Positions 26,135-36,339 of a DNA stretch of 46,502 nucleotides are shown here, in pieces. The notes beneath the pieces are model-generated. The model saw nothing but the letters and a program-made list of their open reading frames with translations, made no database searches and was not told where the DNA came from. Numbering within the stretch: position 1 is the stretch's first letter; every line of letters starts with the position of its first letter. A program made the position numbers and the translations under genes. The stretch comes from Clostridia bacterium. Lineage in GTDB: Bacteria; Bacillota; Clostridia; Christensenellales; Borkfalkiaceae. The stretch spans positions 1 through 46,502 of the forward strand of contig JAQYLE010000028.1 in NCBI GenBank assembly GCA_028720205.1, in the 5' to 3' direction.

Positions 26135-27124
26135 TTAATCGTCCAGGAAGTCTGCCGATTTCAGTTTGTAAATCAGCGTGCCGAGGTTAAAGGAAAGGGG
26201 CGCTTCCATTTTTAAAATCACGTTCCGGTATTCGTTATTGTCGGTATCCGTTGTTGCCGCCACCCATAATTTTTGCGAAGAACCGGGGTTGGTATCGCTT
26301 ATGGCAACGGTAAAGGGCACATACGAAACGCCTTTATGCGTTGTGCCTTCGCTCTCTCTGCCTGCGATAGCGAAATCGAAGTCGGTGGATTCTTTTGAAG
26401 ATTGCGAAATCTGCACTTTCTGCAATTTTCCCGCCGAGGTGTTGTATACGTATACGGTATTTGTCGAAGTGCCTTCGATGCCTCGAACGGCAAACAACAG
26501 TTCCTCGTTGTCGATCAGAGAGAATTTGTCGTCCGGTTCAAAGGAGCGCTCCTGCGTTTTATACGTATCGTGCGCGGTTTCAAACGAAGCGTCCGCGAAA
26601 TATTCCGTCGTGCATTTGTTTACGGAATAATCTGTGGTAATACGCGTGTAATAAGCGGAATAGCAAGCGTTTTCCCCTTGCAGCGTAGAGGGGGAAGCGG
26701 TAACGGGCACGTGCGCGGCGGAAGTTTTTTCCGATCGGACGGGGCGTAACCCGTTCTGCGTGCTTTCGAAAGTTACGGAAGATTGTACGAAATCGTTGAA
26801 TATCTCGCTTGTTTCGCCCGCGCAGGTATACTGTACGCCGATATCCAGCCGCGTTTCGTACAGATATTTACCGTCTTTGGCAGATAAGCGGGTGGTATAC
26901 GTTCCTCCTCCGGGATAATTTACCGAATAGGAAGAATTTTCTCCGCTTTCGAAGGATACGTCGTAAACAACGATTTCCGTGCCGGTGAAATCTACCGTTT
27001 CGGAAGGTTGCATCGTCATTTTCCGCCATTTTGCGTTAAAAGAGGTGGGTTGCGCCTGAGAACAAGCCGCAAACGGCAGGCAACAGGCAAGCGCGAGGGA
27101 CGCGCAGATTGTTTTTTTGTTCAT
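26135..27124 (-). CDS. Lipoprotein of unknown function
   Basis: The 329-residue protein starts with a lipoprotein signal: MNKK, a hydrophobic core and the lipobox LPFAAC with Cys21 as the lipidated residue. The mature part is rich in Ser, Thr and Tyr with predicted beta strands and no domain I recognise. It should be anchored outside the membrane. GGAGA lies about 12 bases before ATG and there is its own promoter; the neighbours are unrelated operons in the opposite direction. Function unknown. Confidence 0.75.
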   Translation of the reverse strand: MNKKTICASLALACCLPFAACSQAQPTSFNAKWRKMTMQPSETVDFTGTEIVVYDVSFESGENSSYSVNYPGGGTYTTRLSAKDGKYLYETRLDIGVQYTCAGETSEIFNDFVQSSVTFESTQNGLRPVRSEKTSAAHVPVTASPSTLQGENACYSAYYTRITTDYSVNKCTTEYFADASFETAHDTYKTQERSFEPDDKFSLIDNEELLFAVRGIEGTSTNTVYVYNTSAGKLQKVQISQSSKESTDFDFAIAGRESEGTTHKGVSYVPFTVAISDTNPGSSQKLWVAATTDTDNNEYRNVILKMEAPLSFNLGTLIYKLKSADFLDD

Positions 27125-27165
27125 AATGCAGTATTTTCTCCGTTATTCAAACGTTTTACCCGTCT

Positions 27166-27194
27166 ATTATACCATGTTTTTTATGTTTTGTAAA
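27166..27194 (-). promoter_or_regulatory. Promoter of the lipoprotein gene
   Basis: On the minus strand TTTACA (27194-27189), a 17-bp spacer and a perfect TATAAT (27171-27166), about 40 nt before the ATG. Confidence 0.7.
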
Positions 27195-27266
27195 AATAAA
27201 ACGAGGATTTCTTTTTAATTTATTGTGAAAAATTACTGAAATTTTTACCGGTTTTGCCTTACGATG

Positions 27267-27275
27267 TGATATAAT
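27267..27275 (+). promoter_or_regulatory. Extended -10 promoter of addBA
   Basis: TGATATAAT (27267-27275) is a TGn-extended -10 box. No good -35 box lies 17 bp upstream, as is common for extended -10 promoters. The transcript would begin near 27282, about 70 nt before addB. Confidence 0.55.
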
Positions 27276-27349
27276 ATAAAAAAGGCGGGCGGCAGGGCAT
27301 AAAAAGCCGTAGAAATCGGCGCGCGGGAAAATAAGGAGAAACGGTTAAT

Positions 27350-30300
27350 ATGATACGTGCGATCGGGGCGTATACCCTATCCGAATGTATGGAGATAATG
27401 GCGCAGAGCGTGGCGGAGAGCGAAAAGCAAAACGCCGCGCGGCGTAATATCGTTTTTTGCGAGGACAGACTTACGCTGATTGCGGAGCGTGCGATGACGC
27501 AGAAACTCGGCGGTTCGTTCCGCTCTTACGTTACCACGTACGCGCGCGCGTTGAAGTCGCGCGGGCGCGTTTTAAGCAAGCAGGGTTCTGTGATGGTAAT
27601 CGACGGCATCGTATCCGCCCTGCAAAAAGAGGGAAGGTTAAAGCGATTTTCGCGCGGAGGCATGCCGCGCGGCACGGCGAAAAGTCTGTTCGAAACCATC
27701 GCGCAGTCCGCTTCTTCCTCGGTGGACGCGGAAACGTTAAAAGCGGGCGCGGAACGGCTGGAAAACGGTATTTTAAAGGATAAAATTTCGGATATTGCGG
27801 AAATTTACGCGGAATACGAAACGTTTTTAAAGCAAAACGGCTATGTGGACGAAAGCGGATATCTCGCGCTGCTGCCCGAATATTTAACCTCCACGGGCGA
27901 ACTCGACGGAGCCGACGTTTATTTTCTTTGTTACGGTTCGTTTACTTCCCAGGCGGCGAAAACGCTGAAAGCGTCGTTTTGCCGAGCCGGGAACGTCACG
28001 GGAATATTCTGCTTCGGCAACGAAGATTTCTATACGGGCAGCGCCCTTTCTTCTTTTTTGAAAGCCGCCGAAGAATATACGCGCGAAAACGGTAAATTGA
28101 AAGATGAACCGGGCGATAAACCATACGAAAAAACGAGCGGAACAATACGGGCGGAAGATAAGGGCGTGCCGCTGGAAAAAGAGGCGGAAGTATTGCGCAA
28201 AGGGTTGTTCAATCCAACGGCGTTTTCCCGCGGAAGAAAAAAATATCCCACGGGCGCGGTTTGTCTTTTCGAAGCGGAAGATAAAAACGACGAGGCGGAA
28301 AAAATCGCCGTGGCGATCAAATCGCGTATGTCGCGCGATCCGTCTTTCCGCTATCGCGATTTTGCCGTGCTTGTTTCCGACATCAACGGCTATACGCCCG
28401 CGGTGAAAAAGGCGTTTTCGCAGTATAAAATTCCGTTTTTTCTCGATGAGAAGCGTTCGCTTAAAACGCATCCGCTTTCTGCGTTTTTGCTGTCGTGTTT
28501 CGAAGCGGTAAAAACGGGATTGTCGCCGGAGGCGGTGGACGCGGTGCTTGCCAATCCGTTTTTCGGCGAAGCGGACGAATACAGAAATTATCTGCTGAAA
28601 TACGCCAATTTCCGCGGCGGCGCAAAGCGGGAGATTAAAAGCGCGACGGCGCGGGGCGGCGTGCAGAGCGAAAGCGACGACGGACCTTTTCGGAAAAAGA
28701 AAAACAACGCACCCGAATACAACGAAGAACAACTGAGAGATAAGCGCGAAAAACTGCTGTCGCTTGTATCGCTTATAAAGCGGCAGGCGAAAGCAGCGGA
28801 GTTTTGCGAAGCGGTTCGCGGTATTATAAATATATCCGACGCGGAAGCGCGCCTGAAAGAAATGACGGAGCGCGTAGACGACGTTGCGCTGAAAGGCTAT
28901 CTCGGGCAGATAAGCGAAGCGATAGAAAGATTGCTTTGCGAATGCGAAACGCTTTTGGGAAGCAGAGAAATGAGCGTTTCCGAATTCGAAAACGTACTTT
29001 CCGACGGGCTGGACGCCACGGAAATTTCGTTGATTCCCGTTAAGACGGACGCCGTTTTCGTGGGGGACGTCAACGAAAGCCGCATCGAAAAAGTCCGCGT
29101 GCTGTTTGCCGCCGGCATGAACGAAAACGTGCCGAAAACCACTTCCGATACGGCGCTGATTTCCGACAGGGAATTAGAAAAACTTGCCGAAGTCAAGGCA
29201 AAAATGGAACCTACCGTGGCACAGGTGAATCTGCGCGGCAGGGAAGATACCGCTTTGAATCTCTGTACGTTTACGGAAGGCGCGTATTTTTCGTATGCGT
29301 TGCCCTCCGACGGCACCGAGGCGGCGTTATCCGAAGTACTCAGGTACGTTTCGGCTTTGTTCTGCAATACGGACGGCAGCGATTTGAAAGTGCAGAAAGG
29401 GTGGAGCGACGAGGATTTTATCTACCGCTGTTCCGCGCCCGCGCCCGCACGGCTTTGCTGGTACGAAGAAAGGGAGCGAAACGAAAAAAACGGAGTGCGG
29501 TATTCGGAACGTTGCAATTCGTTGGAACAGGCGCTGGCGCGATACGAAGAGGGCGGCGCCTGGGCGCAGGCGGCAATAGAGAGCGAAGAGCAGACGGGGT
29601 TTATAAGTTGCGGCGAGAAACTGTTTTTCCGCGGCGGTAAGATATCGCCCAGCGCGCTGGAAACGTATTTTTCCTGTCCGTTCAAGCATTTTATGCGTTA
29701 CGGGCTGGGCGTGAAAGAGCGCGAAGAGCAAAGCGTTATGGCAACCGATTCGGGCAATTTCGTACACGCGTTGTTACAGCGCGTAGCCGATCGTTTTTCT
29801 TGTCTGAAATCGGAAGAAGAGGCGAGGGGTTATTCGCGGCAGATCGGCGAAGAACTGTTGAAACAGCCGCCGTATTGCTATGCGGCCGATACCCGTTCGG
29901 GCGAATATGCCGCGTCGCGCCTGCTGGATGAAGGAGCGGAAGCGGCGGCGGCGGCGTTTTCTCAGGTGAAAGGCTCGCTGTATCGCGTGGCGGAGACGGA
30001 AAAAACCGTGGAAACGTCTTTTTTCCGCGGCAAAATCGACCGGGTGGACGAAACGGACGATTTCGTGCGTATCGTGGATTATAAAACGGGGGCGATCGAC
30101 GACGGCGCGTCCGCGTATTATACGGGGCGGAAAATTCAATTGCAACTGTACATGACGGCGGCGAAAGGCGATAAAATTCCCGCGGGCGTGTTTTATTTTC
30201 CCGCGTCGCTCGCTTTCTCGGAAGACGGCGCGGCGCCGTTTCAGATGAAAGGCTTTTTCTGCGGAGACGCCGACGCCGTTACGGCGGGCGACCCCGTAAT

Positions 30301-30697
30301 GGCGTCGGGGGAAAAGGGAACGAAAAGCGAATTTTTTGCCGCGAAAAACGGCGAAACGCGCAATACGCATTCGATGGATCGGCTGACCTTTTCCGATTTT
30401 ATCGATTATTCCGTATATGTTTCTTCGGGCGCCCGTAAGGAAATCGCGCAGGGATTTATCGGCGTTTCGCCGCATAAAAATGCGTGCGATTACTGCTCGT
30501 TCGGCGGCGTTTGCGGCTTCCACCCCGATAGAACGGCGTGCAGGGTCGACGATTTTACCGTTACGCCTGAGCGTATCGCCTCAATCGTCCGGCAACAACG
30601 GGAAGAAAACGAGGCGCGCGGGGGCGGCGGAACTACCGAAGAGACGGGCGGCGGAATCGGCGCGACCGGGGGAGAGGAAAGCGATGGGAAAGAATAA
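27350..30697 (+). CDS. addB: AddB subunit of the AddAB helicase-nuclease
   Basis: The 1115-residue protein has UvrD-like but degenerate N-terminal helicase domains and a C-terminal RecB-type nuclease. The nuclease active site is IDRVDETDDFVRIVDYKTG near 890-910. Cys in YFSCPFKHFMRYGLG and a C-terminal ACDYCSFGGVC would hold the [4Fe-4S] cluster typical of AddB. With AddA it processes double-strand breaks and loads RecA. AAGGAG precedes ATG by about 10 bases. The last ~25 residues are Gly/Glu-rich. It overlaps addA by 14 nt. Confidence 0.92.
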   Translation: MIRAIGAYTLSECMEIMAQSVAESEKQNAARRNIVFCEDRLTLIAERAMTQKLGGSFRSYVTTYARALKSRGRVLSKQGSVMVIDGIVSALQKEGRLKRFSRGGMPRGTAKSLFETIAQSASSSVDAETLKAGAERLENGILKDKISDIAEIYAEYETFLKQNGYVDESGYLALLPEYLTSTGELDGADVYFLCYGSFTSQAAKTLKASFCRAGNVTGIFCFGNEDFYTGSALSSFLKAAEEYTRENGKLKDEPGDKPYEKTSGTIRAEDKGVPLEKEAEVLRKGLFNPTAFSRGRKKYPTGAVCLFEAEDKNDEAEKIAVAIKSRMSRDPSFRYRDFAVLVSDINGYTPAVKKAFSQYKIPFFLDEKRSLKTHPLSAFLLSCFEAVKTGLSPEAVDAVLANPFFGEADEYRNYLLKYANFRGGAKREIKSATARGGVQSESDDGPFRKKKNNAPEYNEEQLRDKREKLLSLVSLIKRQAKAAEFCEAVRGIINISDAEARLKEMTERVDDVALKGYLGQISEAIERLLCECETLLGSREMSVSEFENVLSDGLDATEISLIPVKTDAVFVGDVNESRIEKVRVLFAAGMNENVPKTTSDTALISDRELEKLAEVKAKMEPTVAQVNLRGREDTALNLCTFTEGAYFSYALPSDGTEAALSEVLRYVSALFCNTDGSDLKVQKGWSDEDFIYRCSAPAPARLCWYEERERNEKNGVRYSERCNSLEQALARYEEGGAWAQAAIESEEQTGFISCGEKLFFRGGKISPSALETYFSCPFKHFMRYGLGVKEREEQSVMATDSGNFVHALLQRVADRFSCLKSEEEARGYSRQIGEELLKQPPYCYAADTRSGEYAASRLLDEGAEAAAAAFSQVKGSLYRVAETEKTVETSFFRGKIDRVDETDDFVRIVDYKTGAIDDGASAYYTGRKIQLQLYMTAAKGDKIPAGVFYFPASLAFSEDGAAPFQMKGFFCGDADAVTAGDPVMASGEKGTKSEFFAAKNGETRNTHSMDRLTFSDFIDYSVYVSSGARKEIAQGFIGVSPHKNACDYCSFGGVCGFHPDRTACRVDDFTVTPERIASIVRQQREENEARGGGGTTEETGGGIGATGGEESDGKE

Positions 30698-33600
30698 TTT
30701 TACCGGGGAACAAACCGCGGCGCTGGAAGCCAAAGGGCGTACGATAGTATCCGCCTCCGCCGGCAGCGGCAAAACCACGGTGATGATAGAAAAAATCGTC
30801 CGCCTGATTTTAAACGGCGCGGACGTATCGCAGATACTGGCGCTGACGTTCACCAAAAAAGCGGCGCAGCAGATGAAAGACAAATTAAAAAGCGCGCTGG
30901 TAAACGCAATCAACGACGAAAGCACGCCCGAAGAAGAGTTGCCGCGGCTGAAAAGTCAACTTGCGGCGGCGCAGAACGCGGAATTTTCCACCATTCATTC
31001 GTTTTGTTCCAATCTGATACGCACGCATTTTTACGCGGCGGGCACGGGCGGAGATTTTACCGTAATCGCTTCGGACGACGTTACGGGCAAGGAATTGAAA
31101 GCGCGCGCGCTTTCTTCACTGTTTGAAAAAGCGTACGATTCGGCGGATCCCGACTTCATGTTGTTGCTTTCCGTGTTTTTCCGCAAGAAAAAAGACGATA
31201 CGCTGAAAAACGCAATCGTTTCCGCATACGATTCTTTGCGCGAAACGTATAATTACCGCGAGTTTTTGCAACGGGGCACGGAGTATACGGAAGAAAAATT
31301 CAACGGCGTATGCGAGGAACTTTTACGAAATTTTAAAAAGAAATGCCGTTATTACCGCTTGCGCGCGGAAGAGGAAAAAGTCTATTTCGAAAAGATCAAC
31401 GCAGGCGAAAACGCGCGGCAATCCATCGACAACGCTACGGCGCTTATTGCCGCGTTTACTGATTTTGAAAATACGCCCGATTATTTTTCGCTGAAAGACG
31501 TGCCGAAAGAAACGTATAAACAAAAACAGAGAAAATCAAAGAATCTGCCTCCCGATTTTGAAGAACATACCGGGGCGCTTGCCGAATGTAAGGAGGCGTT
31601 TAACGCGCTGCACGAGCGTGCGGAAGCCGTCCCCGCAAGGCAGAACGCGCTGGAAGATTATTTTGCCGCAGGAAAAATCGCGGCGGCGCTCGGTAAATAC
31701 GTGCTGCTTTTCGAAGAAGAATACGAAGCGGAAAAGCGGGAGAGGAACGTGCTGGATTACAACGATTTGGAACATATCGCCTTGTCGCTTTTATCCGACG
31801 AGGCGGTGCGCGGCGAAATTCGGGAAAAGTATCCGTACGTGTTTGTGGACGAGTATCAGGACGTAAACCCCGTGCAGGAAGAACTGCTTTCCGCCGTAAG
31901 CGGAAACAACGTGTTTTTAGTAGGCGACGTAAAACAGGCGATTTACGGTTTTCGCGGCAGCCGTTCGGAATATTTTGCCAAAAAGCGTAAAACTTTCGCC
32001 AACGAAGAGGGGGCGCATTCTCTTTCGATGAACTGCAATTTCCGCAGCGCTCCCGCTATTTTAAACGCGGTGAACGAAATCTTTTCGGCGGCGATGACCG
32101 GCGAAACGTCGTTTTCCGATTACAGGACGGAAGGCGTTATGCAGTCGGGCGCGCCGCGCTATAAAACGGACGGACGCGTGCGTTTTCATCTTGTAAACAA
32201 AGAGAAAAAACAAAAAACCGCGGCGTCGGGCATATATTCCGTATTCAGGCGCAGCAAGTCGGTGGACGATGAAAAATTCAAAGCGCTGACGGGGCGCAAC
32301 GAAACGGGCGACGAAATCGCGCGGATCGTGAAGGAAGAACTTGCCTCCACGTATTTCGACGCCGACGAAGGCGTGGAAAAACCCGTGCGCTACGGCGATA
32401 TCGCCGTGCTGATACGCAGGAACCGTCAGGCGGTGACGCAGGGCATTCTGGCGGCGTTTACGTTCGCGGATATCCCGTTTGCCACCTCGTCGCCCGTCTG
32501 CCTCGACGATTATCCCGAAATCCGCGCGGTTACGGATATATTGTCTTATATCGACAACGCGGAGCAGGACGTGCCGATGTGCGGCGCGATGTGTTCGCCC
32601 GCCGGAAATTTTACGGCGGAAGAACTTGCCGAGGTGCGTCTCGCTTACCCCGACGAACCCTTCTTCCGCGGCGCGTGCAAAGCGTACGCGGCGGAAAGGG
32701 CGGACGGACTTGCCGAAAAACTGCGCGCGTTTTTTAACTACTTTGCCTTTTTGCGCGATCTTGCGGCGGTAACGTGCGCGGACGAGGTATTAACGCGGCT
32801 TTTTGCCGATACGGGCATGGAAGCGGCGTTGCTTGCGCGGAAAACGGGAAAGGACTGTTTGAAACGCCTGCATTATTTTTCTTCGCTTTCGCTCGATCCT
32901 CAGCCGCTTTCGGTGCACGAATTTTTAGCGAAACTCAGACTGATGAAAGGAAATACGTTATACGCGCAGAACGCGGGCGAAAACGTGGTGCACGTGATGA
33001 CGATGCACAATTCCAAGGGATTGGAATATCCCGTTGTAATCGTGGCGGACGTATGCGATCCGTTCCGCGGCAAAAACGACCGCGGAGAATTTGTCACGGA
33101 TGAAACGCTGGGCGCGGCTACAAAGTTTTACGACGTGCAGAAAAGGGTGCAACGCGAAACGCTTCTGCGGGAACTCATTTTCGAAAAGAAGAGCGAACAG
33201 GAACGCGCGGACGAGTTGAATATTTTTTACGTGGCGCTCACCCGCGCGAAATACGCGTTGCACGTGGTGTTCGGCAAAGTGCCGCCCGCCATGAACGTGC
33301 CGTACGCCGGATGTTACGCGGAATTTATTCCCGGATGCGCGTTTGAAAAATATCTTGTGCAAACAAGCGCCGAAGAGGCGGGCGGCGCGCGTAAAGCAGA
33401 AGAATTCTGCGCCTCGTTCGACGAGGTTACGGCGCAGAAAATATACGACGAACTCACCCGCGTTTATCCGTTTACAGGCGGCGAAAATCTCCCCGTGAAG
33501 CAATCCGCCACGTCGTTGCTTTCTCAGGCGGAAGCGGCGTTTTCTTCCCCGACGATCGAAGGTTCGTTTTTTGCGGACGATCTTTTGTGGGACGCGGAAA

Positions 33601-34217
33601 GAGAAGAGAAAGAAAAAACGGGCGCGGAAAAAAGAACGGAACGGCGAGATAGGAAGGAACGGACGGAACTGCGGCGCAAGACGGGGCTTGCCTATCATGC
33701 GTTTTTGCAATACGCCGATTTTTCTTTTCTGCGCGCGGGCGAAAGCGTAGCGGCGGAAAAAGCGGAAATCGAGCGCAAACGCCTGCGCGGGGCCGGATTG
33801 ATATCGGAAGAGTACGACGCGCTTTTAAAAACGGAAACGCTGGTAAAAATTTTAAGCAATCCCGTGTTTGCCGGGGTCACGCGGGCGGAAAACGGCGGCA
33901 GAGTGCTGCGCGAAGCGAATTTTCTGGTTGCTCTTCCCGTGAAAGACGTGTATTTTTCCGATCCGGCGCGGTACGGAACTATCGGCGAAGAAACCACGCT
34001 GTTTCAGGGCGCGGCGGATCTTCTGGTGATAGAAGAGGGGCGTGCGCATATCGTCGATTATAAATATTCCATGCGCGACGCGGCGGATCTTAGAGAAAAA
34101 TATACGCCGCAACTTTTGTTGTACCGCAAAGCGGTGGCGAAAATTACGGGAATTCAGGAGGAGAATATCCGCTGTACGCTTTTAAATCTGGCGCGCGGCT
34201 ATTCGTTGGAAATATAA
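30684..34217 (+). CDS. addA: AddA subunit of the AddAB helicase-nuclease
   Basis: The 1177-residue protein is a UvrD-like helicase with Walker A SASAGSGKTTV near 23, motif Ia FSTIHSFCSNLIR, Walker B YVFVDEYQDVNPVQEELL, the helicase motif FLVGDVKQAIYGFRGS, and the C-terminal VVHVMTMHNSKGLEYP and YVALTRAKYAL. The nuclease site is at the C-terminus (AADLLVIEEG with HIVDYKYS). The start at 30684 follows a GGGGGAGAGG ribosome site; a longer frame would extend deep into addB and is rejected. It is the motor partner of AddB. Confidence 0.94.
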   Translation: MGKNNFTGEQTAALEAKGRTIVSASAGSGKTTVMIEKIVRLILNGADVSQILALTFTKKAAQQMKDKLKSALVNAINDESTPEEELPRLKSQLAAAQNAEFSTIHSFCSNLIRTHFYAAGTGGDFTVIASDDVTGKELKARALSSLFEKAYDSADPDFMLLLSVFFRKKKDDTLKNAIVSAYDSLRETYNYREFLQRGTEYTEEKFNGVCEELLRNFKKKCRYYRLRAEEEKVYFEKINAGENARQSIDNATALIAAFTDFENTPDYFSLKDVPKETYKQKQRKSKNLPPDFEEHTGALAECKEAFNALHERAEAVPARQNALEDYFAAGKIAAALGKYVLLFEEEYEAEKRERNVLDYNDLEHIALSLLSDEAVRGEIREKYPYVFVDEYQDVNPVQEELLSAVSGNNVFLVGDVKQAIYGFRGSRSEYFAKKRKTFANEEGAHSLSMNCNFRSAPAILNAVNEIFSAAMTGETSFSDYRTEGVMQSGAPRYKTDGRVRFHLVNKEKKQKTAASGIYSVFRRSKSVDDEKFKALTGRNETGDEIARIVKEELASTYFDADEGVEKPVRYGDIAVLIRRNRQAVTQGILAAFTFADIPFATSSPVCLDDYPEIRAVTDILSYIDNAEQDVPMCGAMCSPAGNFTAEELAEVRLAYPDEPFFRGACKAYAAERADGLAEKLRAFFNYFAFLRDLAAVTCADEVLTRLFADTGMEAALLARKTGKDCLKRLHYFSSLSLDPQPLSVHEFLAKLRLMKGNTLYAQNAGENVVHVMTMHNSKGLEYPVVIVADVCDPFRGKNDRGEFVTDETLGAATKFYDVQKRVQRETLLRELIFEKKSEQERADELNIFYVALTRAKYALHVVFGKVPPAMNVPYAGCYAEFIPGCAFEKYLVQTSAEEAGGARKAEEFCASFDEVTAQKIYDELTRVYPFTGGENLPVKQSATSLLSQAEAAFSSPTIEGSFFADDLLWDAEREEKEKTGAEKRTERRDRKERTELRRKTGLAYHAFLQYADFSFLRAGESVAAEKAEIERKRLRGAGLISEEYDALLKTETLVKILSNPVFAGVTRAENGGRVLREANFLVALPVKDVYFSDPARYGTIGEETTLFQGAADLLVIEEGRAHIVDYKYSMRDAADLREKYTPQLLLYRKAVAKITGIQEENIRCTLLNLARGYSLEI

Positions 34218-34293
34218 GCGTGTTATCTTCCGCGGCAAAAGAAAGTATAAAATACAGGGAATGCGGGCAATACTTAGCGGGAGAGGTGGCGTT

Positions 34294-35028
34294 ATGCGTT
34301 TTTTTTCCTGCGTAGAAAAGGCGATTTTGCCTTATCCGCTTATCGTGTGTTCGGTCGGCGGCGCGTTTTTTGCGTTTTTTCTCGCCTGTTTTTTGCGAAA
34401 AACAAGCGCGTTCTTTTTTTGCGGCGGCGCGTTCGCGCTTGTCGGCGTATTTGCCGCCGGAGTATGCGGCGCGTTTTCCGCGCAGGATAAAAAGGCGTTT
34501 TATATCAGTCTTTATCTTTTATACGCGCTGTTGTATGCGGCGTATCTGTGTCATGCTCGCTTCGCCGTAAAAAGGGAAGCGCGCCGCCGTCGCTTCGAGC
34601 AGATGAAACTGCGCCGGGAATACGTTCTGCCCGAACGCGGGAACGGCTACGTGCGCGATAAGTTGCGCGAAAACGCTTTGGCTTCGGGCGCGTATCAGGC
34701 GCAAAAAAGTAATGCGGATACGTATCGTTATTCCCATGCGCCGCAACAGAGCGAAGTTAATAACGCAAGGGAAAAGGAAGCGGCGGACGCGCAAAACGTC
34801 GAAGAGGAAAAGTACGAAGAGGCGCACATAGAACTCGCGCACGCGCACGGGTTGCTTAAAAAACTGAAAAAAAGCGAACTGTCCCTCAGCGATCGGCTGG
34901 AAACGCAAAGATTGGAAGAAAGCCTTTCCGCATTTTCAGGCGCGGAAAGGCTTACGGCGGAAGAAGTCAGGGCGCTTTCCGATTGTTTTTCCGCTTTGTT
35001 GAAGTTAACGGCGAAATACGTCGTATAA
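34294..35028 (+). CDS. Membrane protein with three N-terminal segments, unknown function
   Basis: The 244-residue product has about three hydrophobic segments in residues 1-95 (beginning LPYPLIVCSVGGAFFAFFLA), then a strongly basic stretch (REARRRRFEQMKLRR), then a charged cytoplasmic tail with Glu-rich and Leu-rich parts. The start at 34294 has GGGAGAGG upstream; an earlier ATG at 34261 is less likely. It lies just after addA in the same direction and may be co-transcribed. I do not recognise a family. Confidence 0.6.
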   Translation: MRFFSCVEKAILPYPLIVCSVGGAFFAFFLACFLRKTSAFFFCGGAFALVGVFAAGVCGAFSAQDKKAFYISLYLLYALLYAAYLCHARFAVKREARRRRFEQMKLRREYVLPERGNGYVRDKLRENALASGAYQAQKSNADTYRYSHAPQQSEVNNAREKEAADAQNVEEEKYEEAHIELAHAHGLLKKLKKSELSLSDRLETQRLEESLSAFSGAERLTAEEVRALSDCFSALLKLTAKYVV

Positions 35029-35055
35029 CAGATTTTTTCAAAAACGTTTTTTCGC

Positions 35056-35874
35056 TTAACGTTCTTCTTTCGTCGCGCCGTCGGAGGTAAAATTTTTAAA
35101 CAGCGGCAACGAAGTCGTGAGGGCGATCAGTTTTCCTTCGCGGAGAAAATATTGCAAAGCGGAACGGTTGATTTGTTCGGCAAAGCGTACGGGCACGCCG
35201 CCGCTTTTTTCGTTGCGCAGATTTTGCGGCAAAGACTGCCCCAAAGGAAAAGGCTCGGCCGGACGAAGTAAAAAAGCGTCGTTTGCGGCATAAAGGTTAT
35301 CGGCGCAATAGGGCTTTCCGTCCGCATATAAAAGACGCAATACGCCGTTTTTTATCAGAGCGTCCGTCAGTTTTCCAAGATATGTTCCGCCCGTGGAATA
35401 CACGGGTTTGTTCAAAAGCAGGCGTTGCGTGTTTTTCGGCGAACGGGGTCGGAACGATTCGGGCGTGATGCGCCAGGCGGAAAGTCGTGCGGAATCAAAC
35501 GGCAGATAAATTTCGGAAGCGTCGCCGTCCTCTTCGCCGAAACGGACGATCAGATGTCGGATTTTCCGTGTGGAAATCGAAAACGTAACGCCTTTCAGCG
35601 GCAATAACGCTCCGCCTTCCGCATATACGGGTTTGGAAAGAAGACGGCCAAGCCGCAGGCGCGGCAAATTGCCTAAAAGATATTCTTTGCGCTCGCATGG
35701 CGACGTGCGTTGTCCGACGGTAAACTCCGTGGGCGTTTCGGTTTCAAGGTACGTTTCTTTGCAAGGCGTGGAAAGCGCGCCGTCGTCGGAAAAAGAAAAC
35801 GGCGCGTCGCCGTCGGAAAAAGGTAAATTCTCGGTTTTACAATTTGAATTTTTAAAAATAAGCGTCCGTTTCAT
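35056..35874 (-). CDS. Protein with two PRC-barrel-like repeats
   Basis: The 272-residue protein has two similar segments: LGRLLSKPVYAEGGALLPLKG (here up to GGALLPL) and LLNKPVYSTGGTYLGKLTDA. Each begins with LLxKPVYxxGGxxL, the PRC-barrel pattern. The N-terminal ~90 residues are low-complexity and rich in Ser, Thr and Pro, with no clear signal peptide. The perfect AGGAGG 6 bases before the ATG at 35874 decides the start; a longer frame lacks one. Firmicute relatives with PRC barrels include sporulation proteins, but assignment is open. Confidence 0.7.
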   Translation of the reverse strand: MKRTLIFKNSNCKTENLPFSDGDAPFSFSDDGALSTPCKETYLETETPTEFTVGQRTSPCERKEYLLGNLPRLRLGRLLSKPVYAEGGALLPLKGVTFSISTRKIRHLIVRFGEEDGDASEIYLPFDSARLSAWRITPESFRPRSPKNTQRLLLNKPVYSTGGTYLGKLTDALIKNGVLRLLYADGKPYCADNLYAANDAFLLRPAEPFPLGQSLPQNLRNEKSGGVPVRFAEQINRSALQYFLREGKLIALTTSLPLFKNFTSDGATKEER

Positions 35875-36018
35875 AAAAGACCTCCTGCGGTTTAAATTTT
35901 TGCCGAATGGTATCGGCAAAAACGCGTCTTTGCAATTATCGTAACACGCGCGGAGTGGGGAGAAAAAGTAAGAAAAAAAATTTTTTTGACGTTTTTTGAA
36001 AAATGAATATAAAATTGC

Positions 36019-36047
36019 TTGCAAAAAACGCGAATATTTGGTAAAAT
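36019..36047 (+). promoter_or_regulatory. Promoter before tRNA-Gln
   Basis: TTGCAA (36019-36024), a 17-bp spacer and TAAAAT (36042-36047). A second candidate, TTGACG (35986-35991) with TATAAA (36008-36013) at 16 bp, lies just upstream. Both point to the tRNA at 36161. The rest of 35875-36160 holds nothing else I can support. Confidence 0.55.
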
Positions 36048-36160
36048 AACGCCGTTAGTTTTAAGCGTGCCGCTTGTTGAGTTTTTAGAGATAGTTTAAC
36101 TTTTTTAAAAGCAACGGAACAAAGGGCGGAATGTGGAGAAGCACTGACGATTTTTAACAT

Positions 36161-36236
36161 TGGGGTATCGCCAAGCGGTAAGGCAACGGACTCTGACTCC
36201 GTCACTTCGTTGGTTCGAATCCAGCTACCCCAGCCA
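36161..36236 (+). tRNA. tRNA-Gln (anticodon CUG)
   Basis: The full cloverleaf is present. The acceptor stem TGGGGTA pairs with TACCCCA, the anticodon stem is ACGGA/TCCGT with loop CTCTGAC (anticodon CTG, 36193-36195), the T-loop is TTCGAAT, and the discriminator G is followed by an encoded CCA. It is the intact target of the integrase to its right; its last 25 nt recur at 7408-7432. Confidence 0.95.
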
Positions 36237-36239
36237 ATT

Positions 36240-36280
36240 TGAGAGATTTTAACAAAAATGTGTTAAAATCTCTCATTTTT
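36240..36280 (+). terminator. Terminator after tRNA-Gln
   Basis: TGAGAGATTTTAAC pairs perfectly with GTTAAAATCTCTCA (14 bp, loop 8 nt), followed by five T's. A close relative follows the tRNA-Asn fragment at 40265. Confidence 0.85.
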
Positions 36281-36339
36281 ATTGCCAAAATGATAATTTT
36301 GACATAATTTACTTATAATAAACTGTTCAAAAAATAACA

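Noticed and set aside
30417-30683. A longer addA start inside addB
   Set aside because: No ribosome site, and the conserved helicase start follows the ATG at 30684 with a good ribosome site.
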